From: JBAZJN01 sp041651295
Lineage (GTDB): Bacteria > Patescibacteriota > UBA1384 > XYA2-FULL-43-10 > CAINNR01
NCBI GenBank assembly: GCA_041651295.1
Contig: JBAZJN010000001.1
Location: forward strand, 1-64,000
Reading direction: 5' to 3'
Length of the DNA stretch: 64,000 nucleotides
Shown here: one piece after another, positions 1 through 6,613 of the stretch
Numbering within the stretch: the stretch's first letter is position 1
Layout of the letters: every line of letters begins with the position of its first letter
The notes under the pieces: model-generated
Told to the model about the DNA's origin: nothing
Database searches by the model: none
The model's input: the letters and a program-made list of their open reading frames with translations, nothing else
Made by a program: the position numbers and the translations under genes

Positions 1-271
1 AAACACGGTAATCTCCTTTTTGTATTAGTTTTTGTTTGAGAACGAACTCTAATACATCAAGTATACCGTGTTTTTGTTATTAATATTTTGAGAGTGAATT
101 TCTGGGTTCACGGTTTTTGGAATAAATCAAATTTATCTACACTAGAATTATCAAAACACGATAAATCGTGGTCTACACCCAGATTTGTAGTTCAGGCTTC
201 CACCTATGAATCATCGCGCTAAGTGTGACCCACAAAGTCTAGTCCCTATAGCTCAAGCTTTAGCTTGCTGT
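1..271. other. Non-coding left edge, start of tandem array
   Basis: No gene is seen here. The first 73 bases fold on themselves: AAACACGGTA at 1-10 pairs with TACCGTGTTT at 64-73, and inside it GTATTAG at 22-28 pairs with CTAATAC at 49-55; a T-rich stretch follows, so it may end a transcript from beyond the edge. A small hairpin CACGATAAATCGTG is at 157-170. The motif AGTGAATTTCTGGG at 93-106 returns as AGTGAATTCTGGG at 1441-1453, in the spacer before the third coiled-coil gene. This suggests the edge belongs to the same tandemly duplicated unit and that a further copy may lie to the left. Confidence 0.5.
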
Positions 272-302
272 TTGACAGAGTTTTGGCTGATGATGGTACA
301 AT
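272..302 (+). promoter_or_regulatory. Promoter of coiled-coil gene 1, abutting the ATG
   Basis: TTGACA at 272-277, a 19-bp spacer and TACAAT at 297-302 preceded by TG at 294-295 (extended -10). The ATG at 312 begins 10 nt after the -10 box, so the expected transcript start falls at or next to the start codon. The same arrangement, with the same 19-bp spacer, precedes the next two genes. Confidence 0.75.
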
Positions 303-311
303 AGAAGCATA

Positions 312-629
312 ATGAAAAATGATAAAGAAATTTTAACAACGGAACTCGCCAGCATGGTCGCTGATGGTTTTTTACTTATGGAAAGAAAATTTGAATCTAT
401 AGATAAAAGATTTGATCAAATGGACAAAAAAATTGAAGACGAGGTTAGATCGGTTAAAATTGAAATCTCTGCTGGAATTCGAGAGCTCAAAGAAGAAATT
501 GAACGGTTAGATACCAGAATTGATCGATTATTTAAACAGACCACAGACGATGTTTCTGTCTTAATTGAAGAACAAGAAAAAATTAAATTACGGCTTAAAA
601 AATTAGAACTAAAAAACAGCCACGTATAA
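312..629 (+). CDS. Small coiled-coil protein, copy 1 of tandem array
   Basis: A 105-residue, highly charged, almost wholly helical protein without signal peptide or membrane segment. Residues about 8-25 (ELASMVADGFLLMERKFESI) match the DLASSTVAGFALMEKRF block of the next gene, and the KKIEDEV motif near residue 40 is shared, so the three genes at 312, 912 and 1591 are paralogues. Heptad-like spacing of I/L/V runs from about residue 25 to the end, indicating an oligomeric coiled coil. I do not recognise a named family. This copy is the shortest and lacks the repeat expansions of the other two. The start at 312 is set by the abutting promoter; no Shine-Dalgarno site is visible. Function unknown. 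Confidence 0.75.
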   Translation: MKNDKEILTTELASMVADGFLLMERKFESIDKRFDQMDKKIEDEVRSVKIEISAGIRELKEEIERLDTRIDRLFKQTTDDVSVLIEEQEKIKLRLKKLELKNSHV

Positions 630-874
630 GTTGGCTGGTTTGATAATGTTGAACTATTTCACTTTTCCACTCCTCGCAAAAAGGCTGCGGGGAGCTTTTG
701 GAGGTTTCACTTCGCGTGATTCCTCTACCATCCGCCTCGCAGTGCACGAAGTCAGATCAACGTATTTATACTTTTTTCTGTTTGTCAATGGGATTTTGGG
801 GAAATATTAAATTTAATAGATTGGAACTGTTAAAATCACACTAAAGCGTGGCCTATAGGGGCTCCAATTCTAAT

Positions 875-905
875 TTGACAGAATTTTAAGTGTTGGTGGT
901 ATACT
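875..905 (+). promoter_or_regulatory. Promoter of coiled-coil gene 2, abutting the ATG
   Basis: TTGACA at 875-880, a 19-bp spacer and TATACT at 900-905 with TG at 897-898. The ATG at 912 lies 7 nt downstream of the -10 box, so a leaderless transcript is expected. Confidence 0.8.
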
Positions 906-911
906 ACAAAC

Positions 912-1295
912 ATGACCGAAAAAAATCCAACCCTAAAAAATGTAATTAAAACGGTCGAAGACTTGGCATCATCAACCGTTGCTGGGTTTGCGTTGATGGA
1001 AAAACGCTTTGTCTCTCTTGATATTAAGCTTTCAAAAAAAATCGAAGACGAAGTCAGTTCGGTACGGGTTGAGTTATCAAAAAAAATCGAAGACGAGGTT
1101 GGTTCTCTACACTCTGAAATGCGATCTGAGTTCCGTAATATTGAAAAAAGAATTGATACACTCGAAGTTAAAATCGACCATATTGAAAAGAATAAAGATG
1201 AAGAAATACTAATTTTATCTGAAGATCTGTTAAAAGTTAAATCTCGAGTACTCAAACTGGAACAAAAAATCGTCAAGCTAAAACTGGCAAATTAA
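912..1295 (+). CDS. Small coiled-coil protein, copy 2 of tandem array
   Basis: A 127-residue helical, charged protein, closely related to the gene at 1591: both have an N-terminal block (LKNVIKTVEDLASSTVAGF), a central coiled coil, a shared SEMRSEFRNIEKRIDTLE segment and a C-terminal LKLEQKIVKLKLA tail. A 15-residue unit beginning LSKKIEDEV occurs twice in a row (about residues 37-66), so this copy grew by internal duplication. No signal peptide, membrane span, cysteine or catalytic motif is visible. Its position in a tandem array with duplicated promoter and spacer suggests recent amplification. The role is unknown; a structural or oligomerising role is only a guess. Confidence 0.78.
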   Translation: MTEKNPTLKNVIKTVEDLASSTVAGFALMEKRFVSLDIKLSKKIEDEVSSVRVELSKKIEDEVGSLHSEMRSEFRNIEKRIDTLEVKIDHIEKNKDEEILILSEDLLKVKSRVLKLEQKIVKLKLAN

Positions 1296-1551
1296 CTATA
1301 CTTTCAATATAAATTGTGATAGATCTTTGACAATTTTTTCTTTCTGTTAATAGAATTTTGGGGGAAATGATAATTTGCATTTCCTGTAATGTTGAAACCC
1401 AATTAGATTAGCCTCTAACTGCAACACGCTATTGTGTTGCAGTGAATTCTGGGCTAATAGATGTGAAAAGAAGTTGAGACAGAATCAAAAAGTATGTCAA
1501 ATTTACCCAATCGAGTGTTTTTGAGATACAGGTGCCAATAGATCTGTTCGT
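1296..1551. repeat. Duplicated inter-gene spacer with hairpin
   Basis: The spacer after each coiled-coil gene has a common layout: a T-rich stretch, then a TTTTGGGG-like block (781-802; 1343-1366; a weaker version at 2075-2094), then a hairpin, then the promoter. Here the hairpin is the perfect GCAACACGCTATTGTGTTGC at 1421-1440, followed by AGTGAATTCTGGG, which also occurs at 93-106. No coding sequence is seen. Distances between gene starts are 600 and 679 bp, so the duplicated unit is roughly 0.6-0.7 kb. Confidence 0.5.
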
Positions 1552-1582
1552 TTGACAGGTTTTTGCTGGCTAGTGATATACT
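1552..1582 (+). promoter_or_regulatory. Promoter of coiled-coil gene 3, abutting the ATG
   Basis: TTGACA at 1552-1557, a 19-bp spacer and TATACT at 1577-1582 with TG at 1574-1575. The ATG at 1591 starts 9 nt after the box. An in-frame ATG at 1552 lies inside the -35 box and is therefore rejected as the start. Confidence 0.8.
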
Positions 1583-1590
1583 ATAAGAAT

Positions 1591-2028
1591 ATGAAGAATG
1601 TAGAACCAGAATTAAAAGATGTGTTAAAAGCGGTAAACGATTTGGCAAGTTCGACTGCTGCAGGCTTTAAGCATCTGACGAAAGAGATCGGCTCAGTCAG
1701 AACAGAATTGTCTTCGGAGATAGCTTCGGTCCGAACAGAATTATTTACAGAGATCGGCTCAGTCAGAACAGAATTGTCTTCGGAGATAGCTTCGGTCCGA
1801 ACAGAATTATCAAAAAAAATTGAGACTGAGATTGGTTCTTTACGGTCTGAAATGCGAGCAGAATTTCGCAACATCGAGAAAAGAGTAGACGCACTCGAGT
1901 CCAAAATCGATCAAATGGAAAAAACTAACAATGATGAAGTCCTAATTTTATCTGGGGATCTAATTGAACTTAAATCTCGTGTTCATAAACTTGAACAAAA
2001 AATCGCCAAGCTAAAACTGGCGAGTTAA
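1591..2028 (+). CDS. Small coiled-coil protein, copy 3, with 11-residue repeats
   Basis: A 145-residue paralogue of the two preceding genes. Ends are conserved (KDVLKAVNDLASSTAAGF; LRSEMRAEFRNIEKRVDALE; HKLEQKIAKLKLAS), while the middle holds four consecutive 11-residue units of the type EIxSVRTELxx (about residues 32-75), a hendecad coiled coil. At DNA level a 66-bp unit is duplicated with 61 identical bases (1684-1744 and 1750-1810), so the expansion is recent. The start at 1591 is chosen because the longer reading would begin inside the promoter. There is no signal peptide or membrane span. Function unknown; the variable middle and fixed ends suggest a spacer or oligomerisation rod. Confidence 0.78.
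   Translation: MKNVEPELKDVLKAVNDLASSTAAGFKHLTKEIGSVRTELSSEIASVRTELFTEIGSVRTELSSEIASVRTELSKKIETEIGSLRSEMRAEFRNIEKRVDALESKIDQMEKTNNDEVLILSGDLIELKSRVHKLEQKIAKLKLAS
1684..1810 (+). repeat. 66-bp tandem duplication inside coiled-coil gene 3
   Basis: Bases 1684-1744 and 1750-1810 are identical over 61 positions with a period of 66 bp (22 codons). Each 22-codon unit is itself two 11-codon units. Length change by whole units would keep the reading frame. Confidence 0.9.
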
Positions 2029-2196
2029 CAGTACTACAAAAAAACTGCTCTGGATTTTGGCACTTTTTTATTTTTGTTAATAAGGTTTTGCTGAATTGTT
2101 GTTTCATTTTGTCAATGTTAAATTTAATTCATTGTCATTTATTGCATCAGAGCAAGAAATTTTAATAATAAACAGAATCATATAACATCCAATGCT

Positions 2197-2233
2197 CTAC
2201 CGATTTGACCCGATCAGACATAATCAGTAGAAT
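2197..2233 (+). promoter_or_regulatory. Promoter within 36-bp repeat, likely operator (upstream copy)
   Basis: TTGACC at 2205-2210, a 17-bp spacer and TAGAAT at 2228-2233 form a promoter for the regulator gene at 2279. The promoter lies within a 36-bp segment (2197-2232) that recurs downstream of the gene at 2804-2839 with 30 of 36 bases matching. Its ends form an imperfect inverted repeat (CTACCGA and TCAGTAG), as expected of an operator. Confidence 0.6.
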
Positions 2234-2278
2234 ATGAAGTGGATAAATAACAATACAAAATTGTTTTGGGCGGGATAA

Positions 2279-2800
2279 ATGGAGAAATTTTTCAAACAAA
2301 AGTCTTTGAATAAAACGCTTGAATTTCTGGTTGAAATTGCTCATCTAACAGATGAAATAGTTGAACCACTAACATTATCTGGCATAAAAAAAGGACTTTA
2401 TCGGCGTACTCATCCAAAAGAATTCTCTGACAATCTGCATAGTTTGGAACGCAGAGGTTATATAAAAATTAATCGAAAATTTAGAAGTGTTGAACTTACT
2501 AATAAAGGCAAAATAAAGTTAATTGAAAATTCAATTGACGAAGAGGTTGATGGTAAGTGGAGGATGTTATCGTGGGATATCCCTGAGAAATTGGCTATAA
2601 AAAGACGCCAGCTCTGCCGATCAATCCGCCGAATTGGATATAAACAAGTTCAAAAAAGCTTATGGGCTTGTCCGTTTGCAAGAGCAGATCAGGTAGATTT
2701 AGTAATTTCTGAGTACGGATTGCAGGATTATGTGGCTTATTTAAGGGTTGATAAAACAGATCTCGATAAATATTTAAAACAGTTGTTTATATTGGAATAA
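2279..2800 (+). CDS. PaaX-like regulator: winged helix plus Cas2-like domain
   Basis: A 173-residue protein. Residues about 1-80 look like a winged-helix DNA-binding domain (the HLTDEIVEPLTLSG segment, then FSDNLHSLERRGYIKINRK typical of recognition helix and wing). Residues about 90-173 resemble the ferredoxin-like fold shared by PaaX C-termini and Cas2: KWRMLSWDIPEKLAIKRRQL, then a GYKQVQKSLWACPF strand-helix. Family members are often labelled PaaX or Cas2, but there are no CRISPR repeats or cas genes here, so a transcription regulator is the better call. It stands alone between two copies of a 36-bp palindrome-ended repeat, one of which overlaps its own promoter, so autoregulation is likely. 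The ligand is unknown. Confidence 0.72.
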   Translation: MEKFFKQKSLNKTLEFLVEIAHLTDEIVEPLTLSGIKKGLYRRTHPKEFSDNLHSLERRGYIKINRKFRSVELTNKGKIKLIENSIDEEVDGKWRMLSWDIPEKLAIKRRQLCRSIRRIGYKQVQKSLWACPFARADQVDLVISEYGLQDYVAYLRVDKTDLDKYLKQLFILE

Positions 2801-2803
2801 ATT

Positions 2804-2839
2804 CTACCGAAATTAACCGATCGGACATAATCAGTAGAG
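2804..2839. repeat. 36-bp repeat downstream of PaaX-like gene
   Basis: Matches 2197-2232 at 30 of 36 positions; the right 22 bases (CGATCGGACATAATCAGTAG plus two) differ at only two. It keeps the CTACCGA / TCAGTAG arms. A degenerate promoter (TTAACC, TAGAGT) is visible within it at the same spacing as upstream. Confidence 0.7.
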
Positions 2840-2869
2840 TTGTTTTGAAATTGACTTTTTTATGCTTGT

Positions 2870-3395
2870 GGTATATAGATACCCACGGGCATAGCCCGTG
2901 GTACTAGCCCAGGTCAAGCTTCGCTTGCCCTGAATCCTGGGCTTGCTGATATTTAACGTACTTGATAATTTGCTGCTCATTTAGTCCCACGGTTGATACA
3001 AAGTATCCTGGGGACCAAAGGACATCCTCTTTCCAATATACATTCTTTAACCAGTCAAACTTTTTTCTAAGCCAATGGGCCGATTCCTGTTTTAGTTCTC
3101 CGACTACATCAGAAACCGAATACTTTGGCGGAATCTCAATTACGAAGTGCAGGTGAGCAGACAGAACGTTAAGCTCAACGATTCTGCAACCCTGCATCTT
3201 TCTTGTTTTGTTGGAAAAAAGTTTGACTAGATAACTTTGCAGCCCAGGCTTCAGGACGCGTCGCCGATATTTGGTGATCCAAACTATGTGATATTCACAG
3301 AAGTATGCTCCGTGACTTGATTTGGATATCTTCATGATTAGATGGTATCATATCGGCTCCGCTCATTCATCCACGGGCATAGCCCGTGGTATTCT
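2870..3395 (-). mobile_element. IS200/IS605-type insertion sequence with twin end hairpins
   Basis: A single Y1 transposase gene is bracketed by two identical 19-base palindromes, CCACGGGCATAGCCCGTGG, at 2883-2901 and 3371-3389. Subterminal hairpins at both ends are what HUH-type single-strand transposases recognise. There are no inverted terminal repeats and no tnpB. Exact ends cannot be fixed by eye, so the outer limits are approximate. The right end sits directly beside the GC-rich island starting near 3420. Confidence 0.75.
2904..3335 (-). CDS. tnpA: IS200/IS605 family transposase TnpA
   Basis: A 143-residue Y1 (HUH) transposase of normal length for IS200. Visible motifs: the metal-binding HxH as HLHFV in the segment LSAHLHFVIEI (about residue 60), the conserved SPGYFVSTVG block, and the helix IIKYVKYQQ carrying the nucleophilic tyrosine in a YxxxQ context. 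The N-terminus (AYFCEYHIVWITKYRRRVL) is typical of the family. The enzyme would cut and rejoin single-stranded ends at the flanking hairpins. The reading frame is intact, so the element may be active. Transcription is toward the left, opposite to the neighbouring genes. Confidence 0.92.
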   Translation of the reverse strand: MKISKSSHGAYFCEYHIVWITKYRRRVLKPGLQSYLVKLFSNKTRKMQGCRIVELNVLSAHLHFVIEIPPKYSVSDVVGELKQESAHWLRKKFDWLKNVYWKEDVLWSPGYFVSTVGLNEQQIIKYVKYQQAQDSGQAKLDLG

Positions 3396-3453
3396 GCAAG
3401 GAGGTATAAAATAGGTGTTTGTTGCACCCTATAAAACTTGAGAGGATGAGGAC

Positions 3454-4407
3454 ATGAAGCGGAATCTGGTTCTTGCCGGATTTGCTGTGGTGGTCATCGC
3501 GATCATCGCCTGGCACATATGTGCAGTCCGCGCATATGAGGCCAAGATCCAGACCGAATGGTCTGGTCTCGACGGGGCACTAATAACCCTGGACTCAACA
3601 ATTGCCACTCGGTCCAAGGATTTTGGTGATACCAGAGAGAGTATCGATGACCTGAAGTCGAGGGTTGACCGCTTGAAGGTTGAAGTTGGGGCGACAAATC
3701 CTCCTTGGGGATACGGTCGCTTCCACAACAACCTCATCACCTACCTGGATAAGCTATCCGCAACTTTGGCATCAATGTCTGATAACTGCGTCACCTGGCT
3801 GGCGGTCAAGTCGGCTGAACTTGAGAGGGAGTCAACGGCAACCAGAGACTTGTGCAAGGATTGTACAAACTCTTGGCGCGGGCGACGACAACTGGGCTAC
3901 AAATCCGATCTGTTCGCCCAAGTGACAGCAAACTTCAACGCGATGCACCGGTCGCGGAAACAGGCATCCGCTTCCTCATCTGCGACCGTCACCTATGTTG
4001 TCGCGGCCGAAAGAGACATCCCCGCCTACTTCTCGGCACCGTCAAGCGCAGAAGCATCCGGCTACTACATGCAGATGCGATCGCTGGTGGCGCGATACAG
4101 GGGGATGCGCCATGATCTGGAGCGTGCACGAGTTTCAGAACGAACGCGCTTTACCGGCGCCATCTCTGACTACGACCGAACGATTCTCTGTAATGCCAGG
4201 GATAACCGGCAAGGGATTCTCAACCAGATGGATTCGTTGTCGGTCCCTGCTGGTTGCGAACGGATTCACAGCACGGCTGTTGGCGCCGTTGCCAACGGCC
4301 TGGACGCCGTGAATTGCTTGCTCGCAGGCAACTGGGACGAATTCCATCTGAAGTCGAATAATGGAATGGCAGCACAGGCCTATCAAGCCTTCGGGTTGGG
4401 AGGTTAG
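3454..4407 (+). CDS. Unknown membrane-anchored protein of GC-rich island
   Basis: A 317-residue protein with an N-terminal hydrophobic helix (about residues 5-22) and then a mostly helical, polar region rich in Arg, Ala and Ser (periplasmic or extracellular side expected). Several cysteines are present, including a CKDC pair near residue 131. I do not recognise a family. A Shine-Dalgarno-like GAGGATGAGG lies just before the ATG. Base composition is clearly more GC-rich than the AT-rich neighbours on both sides, and codons such as CTG, GCC and CGC are common, which points to transfer from another organism. It ends 3 bases before the L,D-transpeptidase gene, so the two form an operon and probably act together on the envelope. 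Confidence 0.7.
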   Translation: MKRNLVLAGFAVVVIAIIAWHICAVRAYEAKIQTEWSGLDGALITLDSTIATRSKDFGDTRESIDDLKSRVDRLKVEVGATNPPWGYGRFHNNLITYLDKLSATLASMSDNCVTWLAVKSAELERESTATRDLCKDCTNSWRGRRQLGYKSDLFAQVTANFNAMHRSRKQASASSSATVTYVVAAERDIPAYFSAPSSAEASGYYMQMRSLVARYRGMRHDLERARVSERTRFTGAISDYDRTILCNARDNRQGILNQMDSLSVPAGCERIHSTAVGAVANGLDAVNCLLAGNWDEFHLKSNNGMAAQAYQAFGLGG

Positions 4408-4410
4408 GGA

Positions 4411-5016
4411 ATGAGACGGACACAAGTGGTTCTGGCTTTCTTCCTCGCTGGCCTCCTCTGCGGATGTCAGCAACAACCTCCGCGATCCGTCTTCGACACA
4501 TGGCAACCGCCACAGACATCGACAGCGGGGTCGAAGTCGGAACAGCTGGCACTCTCTCCCGGGTCATTCGGGGTGGAGTACAAAAAGTCGGTGGTTCCAG
4601 CGCCCCCAAAGACGCGGGTCAAAAACCAGCCCAAACCCGAAGTCGGCTATATCCGTGTGGTAATCGCCGACCAACGGCTGTATGCCTATGTTAGGCCGGG
4701 AGAAGAGACGCCGCTGAAGACATTCGAGTGTTCAACGGCGGCCAGCGGGCTGGCGATGCCACTGGAGTACAACGGCAACATTACCCACAATCATACGGGT
4801 GGGTTCATCATCGACAGCAAAGACATCAATCACAATGCCGGAAAAATGCCCTTCTCCCTTCACTACTGGAGTGGGCACTACATCCACGCCACGGAGCCAA
4901 GATTCGAGAAACTACTCGGAACTCCGGCTTCACAAGGATGTGTACGACTCCGTCTGGCGGATGCCAAGTGGTTGTTCGACCACACACCCGAGGGTTGCCA
5001 ACTTATTATCGAATGA
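4411..5016 (+). CDS. Lipoprotein L,D-transpeptidase (YkuD domain), GC-rich
   Basis: A 201-residue protein. Residues 1-19 form a lipoprotein signal ending in LLCGC, with Cys19 as the lipidation site. A Pro-rich linker follows, then from about residue 77 a YkuD catalytic domain: YIRVVIADQRLYAYV at the start, HATEP, and SQGCVRL with the catalytic cysteine near residue 175. The enzyme class makes 3-3 cross-links in peptidoglycan or attaches proteins to it. GAGG lies before the ATG, and the gene follows the upstream unknown gene by 3 bases. Base composition is foreign-looking like its partner. A second, unrelated L,D-transpeptidase with native composition is at 42365, so this copy is an acquired extra. 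Confidence 0.85.
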   Translation: MRRTQVVLAFFLAGLLCGCQQQPPRSVFDTWQPPQTSTAGSKSEQLALSPGSFGVEYKKSVVPAPPKTRVKNQPKPEVGYIRVVIADQRLYAYVRPGEETPLKTFECSTAASGLAMPLEYNGNITHNHTGGFIIDSKDINHNAGKMPFSLHYWSGHYIHATEPRFEKLLGTPASQGCVRLRLADAKWLFDHTPEGCQLIIE

Positions 5017-5023
5017 TCTCAAT

Positions 5024-5051
5024 GGGATTCGAGTGATCGGGTCCCTTTTTT
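5024..5051 (+). terminator. Possible terminator of GC-rich island operon
   Basis: A weak GGGA/TCCC stem is followed by a run of six T at the end of the GC-rich block, just after the L,D-transpeptidase stop. The stem is short, so this is tentative. Confidence 0.35.
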
Positions 5052-5167
5052 AATTGAAAAAAATTGTCATTTGAGCTAGATTAAAAACAGTGGATTCCAG
5101 TCTTCACGGGAATGACAAAAAAAGTTTCATCATTCGTTATTCACTATTTGTTATTAATTAATTCATT

Positions 5168-5884
5168 ATGTCGGGACATTCTAAGTGGGCGACAACCAAA
5201 CATAAAAAAGCTATAGTCGATGCCAAACGCTCGGCCTCTTTTACTAAACTGGCGAATATTGTCACTATCGCCGCCAGAAAAGGCGGAGACCCGGGCACCA
5301 ATTTTTCGCTTCGGCTGGCGATCGAGAAGGCCAAGGCGGCGTCAATGCCGAAAGAAAATATTGAGAGGGCCCTTCGACGAGCTCAGGGTAAACTCGGCGA
5401 TGATTTATCCGAAATTATTTATGAGGGGTATGGCCCTGGCGGCGCTGCAATTTTGATTGAGTGTCTAACGGATAATAAACTCCGGACCGTCGGCAACATT
5501 CGCTCAACTTTTAATAAATTCGGCGGGGCGCTGGCAGAAGCCGGAAGTGTTGCATATTTATTTGAAAAAATCGGCCAATTTATCGTAAACTCCGCCGATT
5601 CGGAGCTGACTCAAGAACAAATTGAAGAGACAATTTTGGAATCGGGCGCCGACGATTATGAGTTAGATTACGGCTTGTACATCGTATATACTAGCGTTAA
5701 TAATTTTATATCGGTGGCTAAACATCTTGAAGAAGCCGGAGTCAAAATTGATTCGTCTAATATTATTTGGGAGCCAAAAATCAGGACTGCCGTAGCAGAA
5801 GACAATCAATCGTCACTGGAAAAGCTTCTTGAGATACTCGAAAACGACGATGACATAAATCAGGTTTTCACTAACGCCGAATAA
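5168..5884 (+). CDS. yebC: YebC/PmpR family translation or transcription factor
   Basis: A 238-residue member of the YebC/TACO1 family, full length. The signature N-terminus MSGHSKWATTKHKK and the GYGPGGAAILIECLTDNKLRT block (about residues 85-105) are both present, followed by the FNKFGGALAEAGSVAYLF segment. Family members ease ribosome stalling at proline stretches or act as DNA-binding regulators; some lie next to ruvC, as here. The ATG at 5168 gives the canonical start. The upstream 100 bases hold a degenerate REP-like repeat (GATTCCAGTCTTCACGGGAA, near 5093). Cytoplasmic. Confidence 0.95.
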   Translation: MSGHSKWATTKHKKAIVDAKRSASFTKLANIVTIAARKGGDPGTNFSLRLAIEKAKAASMPKENIERALRRAQGKLGDDLSEIIYEGYGPGGAAILIECLTDNKLRTVGNIRSTFNKFGGALAEAGSVAYLFEKIGQFIVNSADSELTQEQIEETILESGADDYELDYGLYIVYTSVNNFISVAKHLEEAGVKIDSSNIIWEPKIRTAVAEDNQSSLEKLLEILENDDDINQVFTNAE

Positions 5885-5889
5885 TTGTC

Positions 5890-5979
5890 ATCCCCGATCT
5901 TCCGCAGGTGACCCTGTGGGCCCGATCGGGGATCCATAAACAGTAGAGCCTATCAGTAGATTCCCGCCTTCGCGGGAAT
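5890..5979. repeat. Two REP-like hairpins between yebC and ruvC
   Basis: Hairpin 1: ATCCCCGATC at 5890-5899 pairs with GATCGGGGAT at 5924-5933, and inside it CCGCAGG pairs with CCTGTGG. Hairpin 2: ATTCCCGCCTTCGCGGGAAT at 5960-5979, a perfect 8-bp stem with a CTTC loop. The core of hairpin 1 (5899-5921) recurs at 28223-28246, and a decayed relative of hairpin 2 is near 5093. They may act as terminator or mRNA-stabilising stems. Confidence 0.75.
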
Positions 5980-5994
5980 GACAGGAGCGGACAC

Positions 5995-6495
5995 ATGAAA
6001 ATTCTTGGCATTGATCCCGGAACGGCTACCGTCGGTTGGGGAATAATTGAAGATGACCACTTTGCCGGAGGAGCCGGATGTTCTAAAGTTTTATCCTGTG
6101 GCATTGTTTCAACCAAGGCAGGCACTCCGGACGCCGATAGGTTGGAGATTATTTTTGATTCCATTAGTGCTATAATTAAAAAAGAGAGACCCGATTTTAT
6201 TGCCGTCGAACAGCTGTTTTTCTTCAAGAACCAAAAAACGGTCATGACGGTCTCCCAGAGCCGCGGGGCAATTATTCTAGCGGTAAAAAAATCAAACACT
6301 CCCCTTTTCGAATATACTCCGCTGCAAATTAAACAAGCGATAACCGGATATGGTCGCGCTGATAAACAGCAGATTCAAAAAATGGTAAAAACGCTCCTGC
6401 GGCTAAAAGAGATCCCAAAGCCGGATGACGCCGCAGACGCGTTGGCGATTGCGCTCTGTTGTGCGCAATCACAAGAAACAAGAAACAAAAAATGA
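5995..6495 (+). CDS. ruvC: Crossover junction endodeoxyribonuclease RuvC
   Basis: A 166-residue Holliday-junction resolvase. The N-terminus MKILGIDPGTATVGWGII carries the first catalytic Asp (residue 7); AVEQLFFFKNQKT holds the catalytic Glu near residue 67; PDDAADALAIAL near the C-terminus provides the last acidic residues. Length is normal. It works with RuvA and RuvB, which are encoded in the same direction about 10 kb downstream rather than next to it. A Shine-Dalgarno-like AGGAG lies about 10 bases before the ATG. Cytoplasmic, DNA repair. Confidence 0.95.
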   Translation: MKILGIDPGTATVGWGIIEDDHFAGGAGCSKVLSCGIVSTKAGTPDADRLEIIFDSISAIIKKERPDFIAVEQLFFFKNQKTVMTVSQSRGAIILAVKKSNTPLFEYTPLQIKQAITGYGRADKQQIQKMVKTLLRLKEIPKPDDAADALAIALCCAQSQETRNKK

Positions 6496-6613
6496 TAACC
6501 AAACAATATTCAAATTCCAATTTCCAATACCCAAATATTTAGAATTTTGAATTTGATTATTGAAATCTGTTTGTATCTTGTGGCTTGTAACTTGTATCTT
6601 GGAGCTTGCTCAA

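Noticed and set aside
2197..2839. CRISPR array, because of a 36-bp repeat and a Cas2-like fold
   Set aside because: Only two repeats 607 bp apart, with a gene rather than spacers between them, and no cas genes; the repeat overlaps a promoter.
3680..4694. Alternative-frame ORFs in the GC-rich island
   Set aside because: They lack ribosome sites and coherent domains, whereas the 3454 and 4411 frames give a membrane anchor, a lipobox and a YkuD domain.
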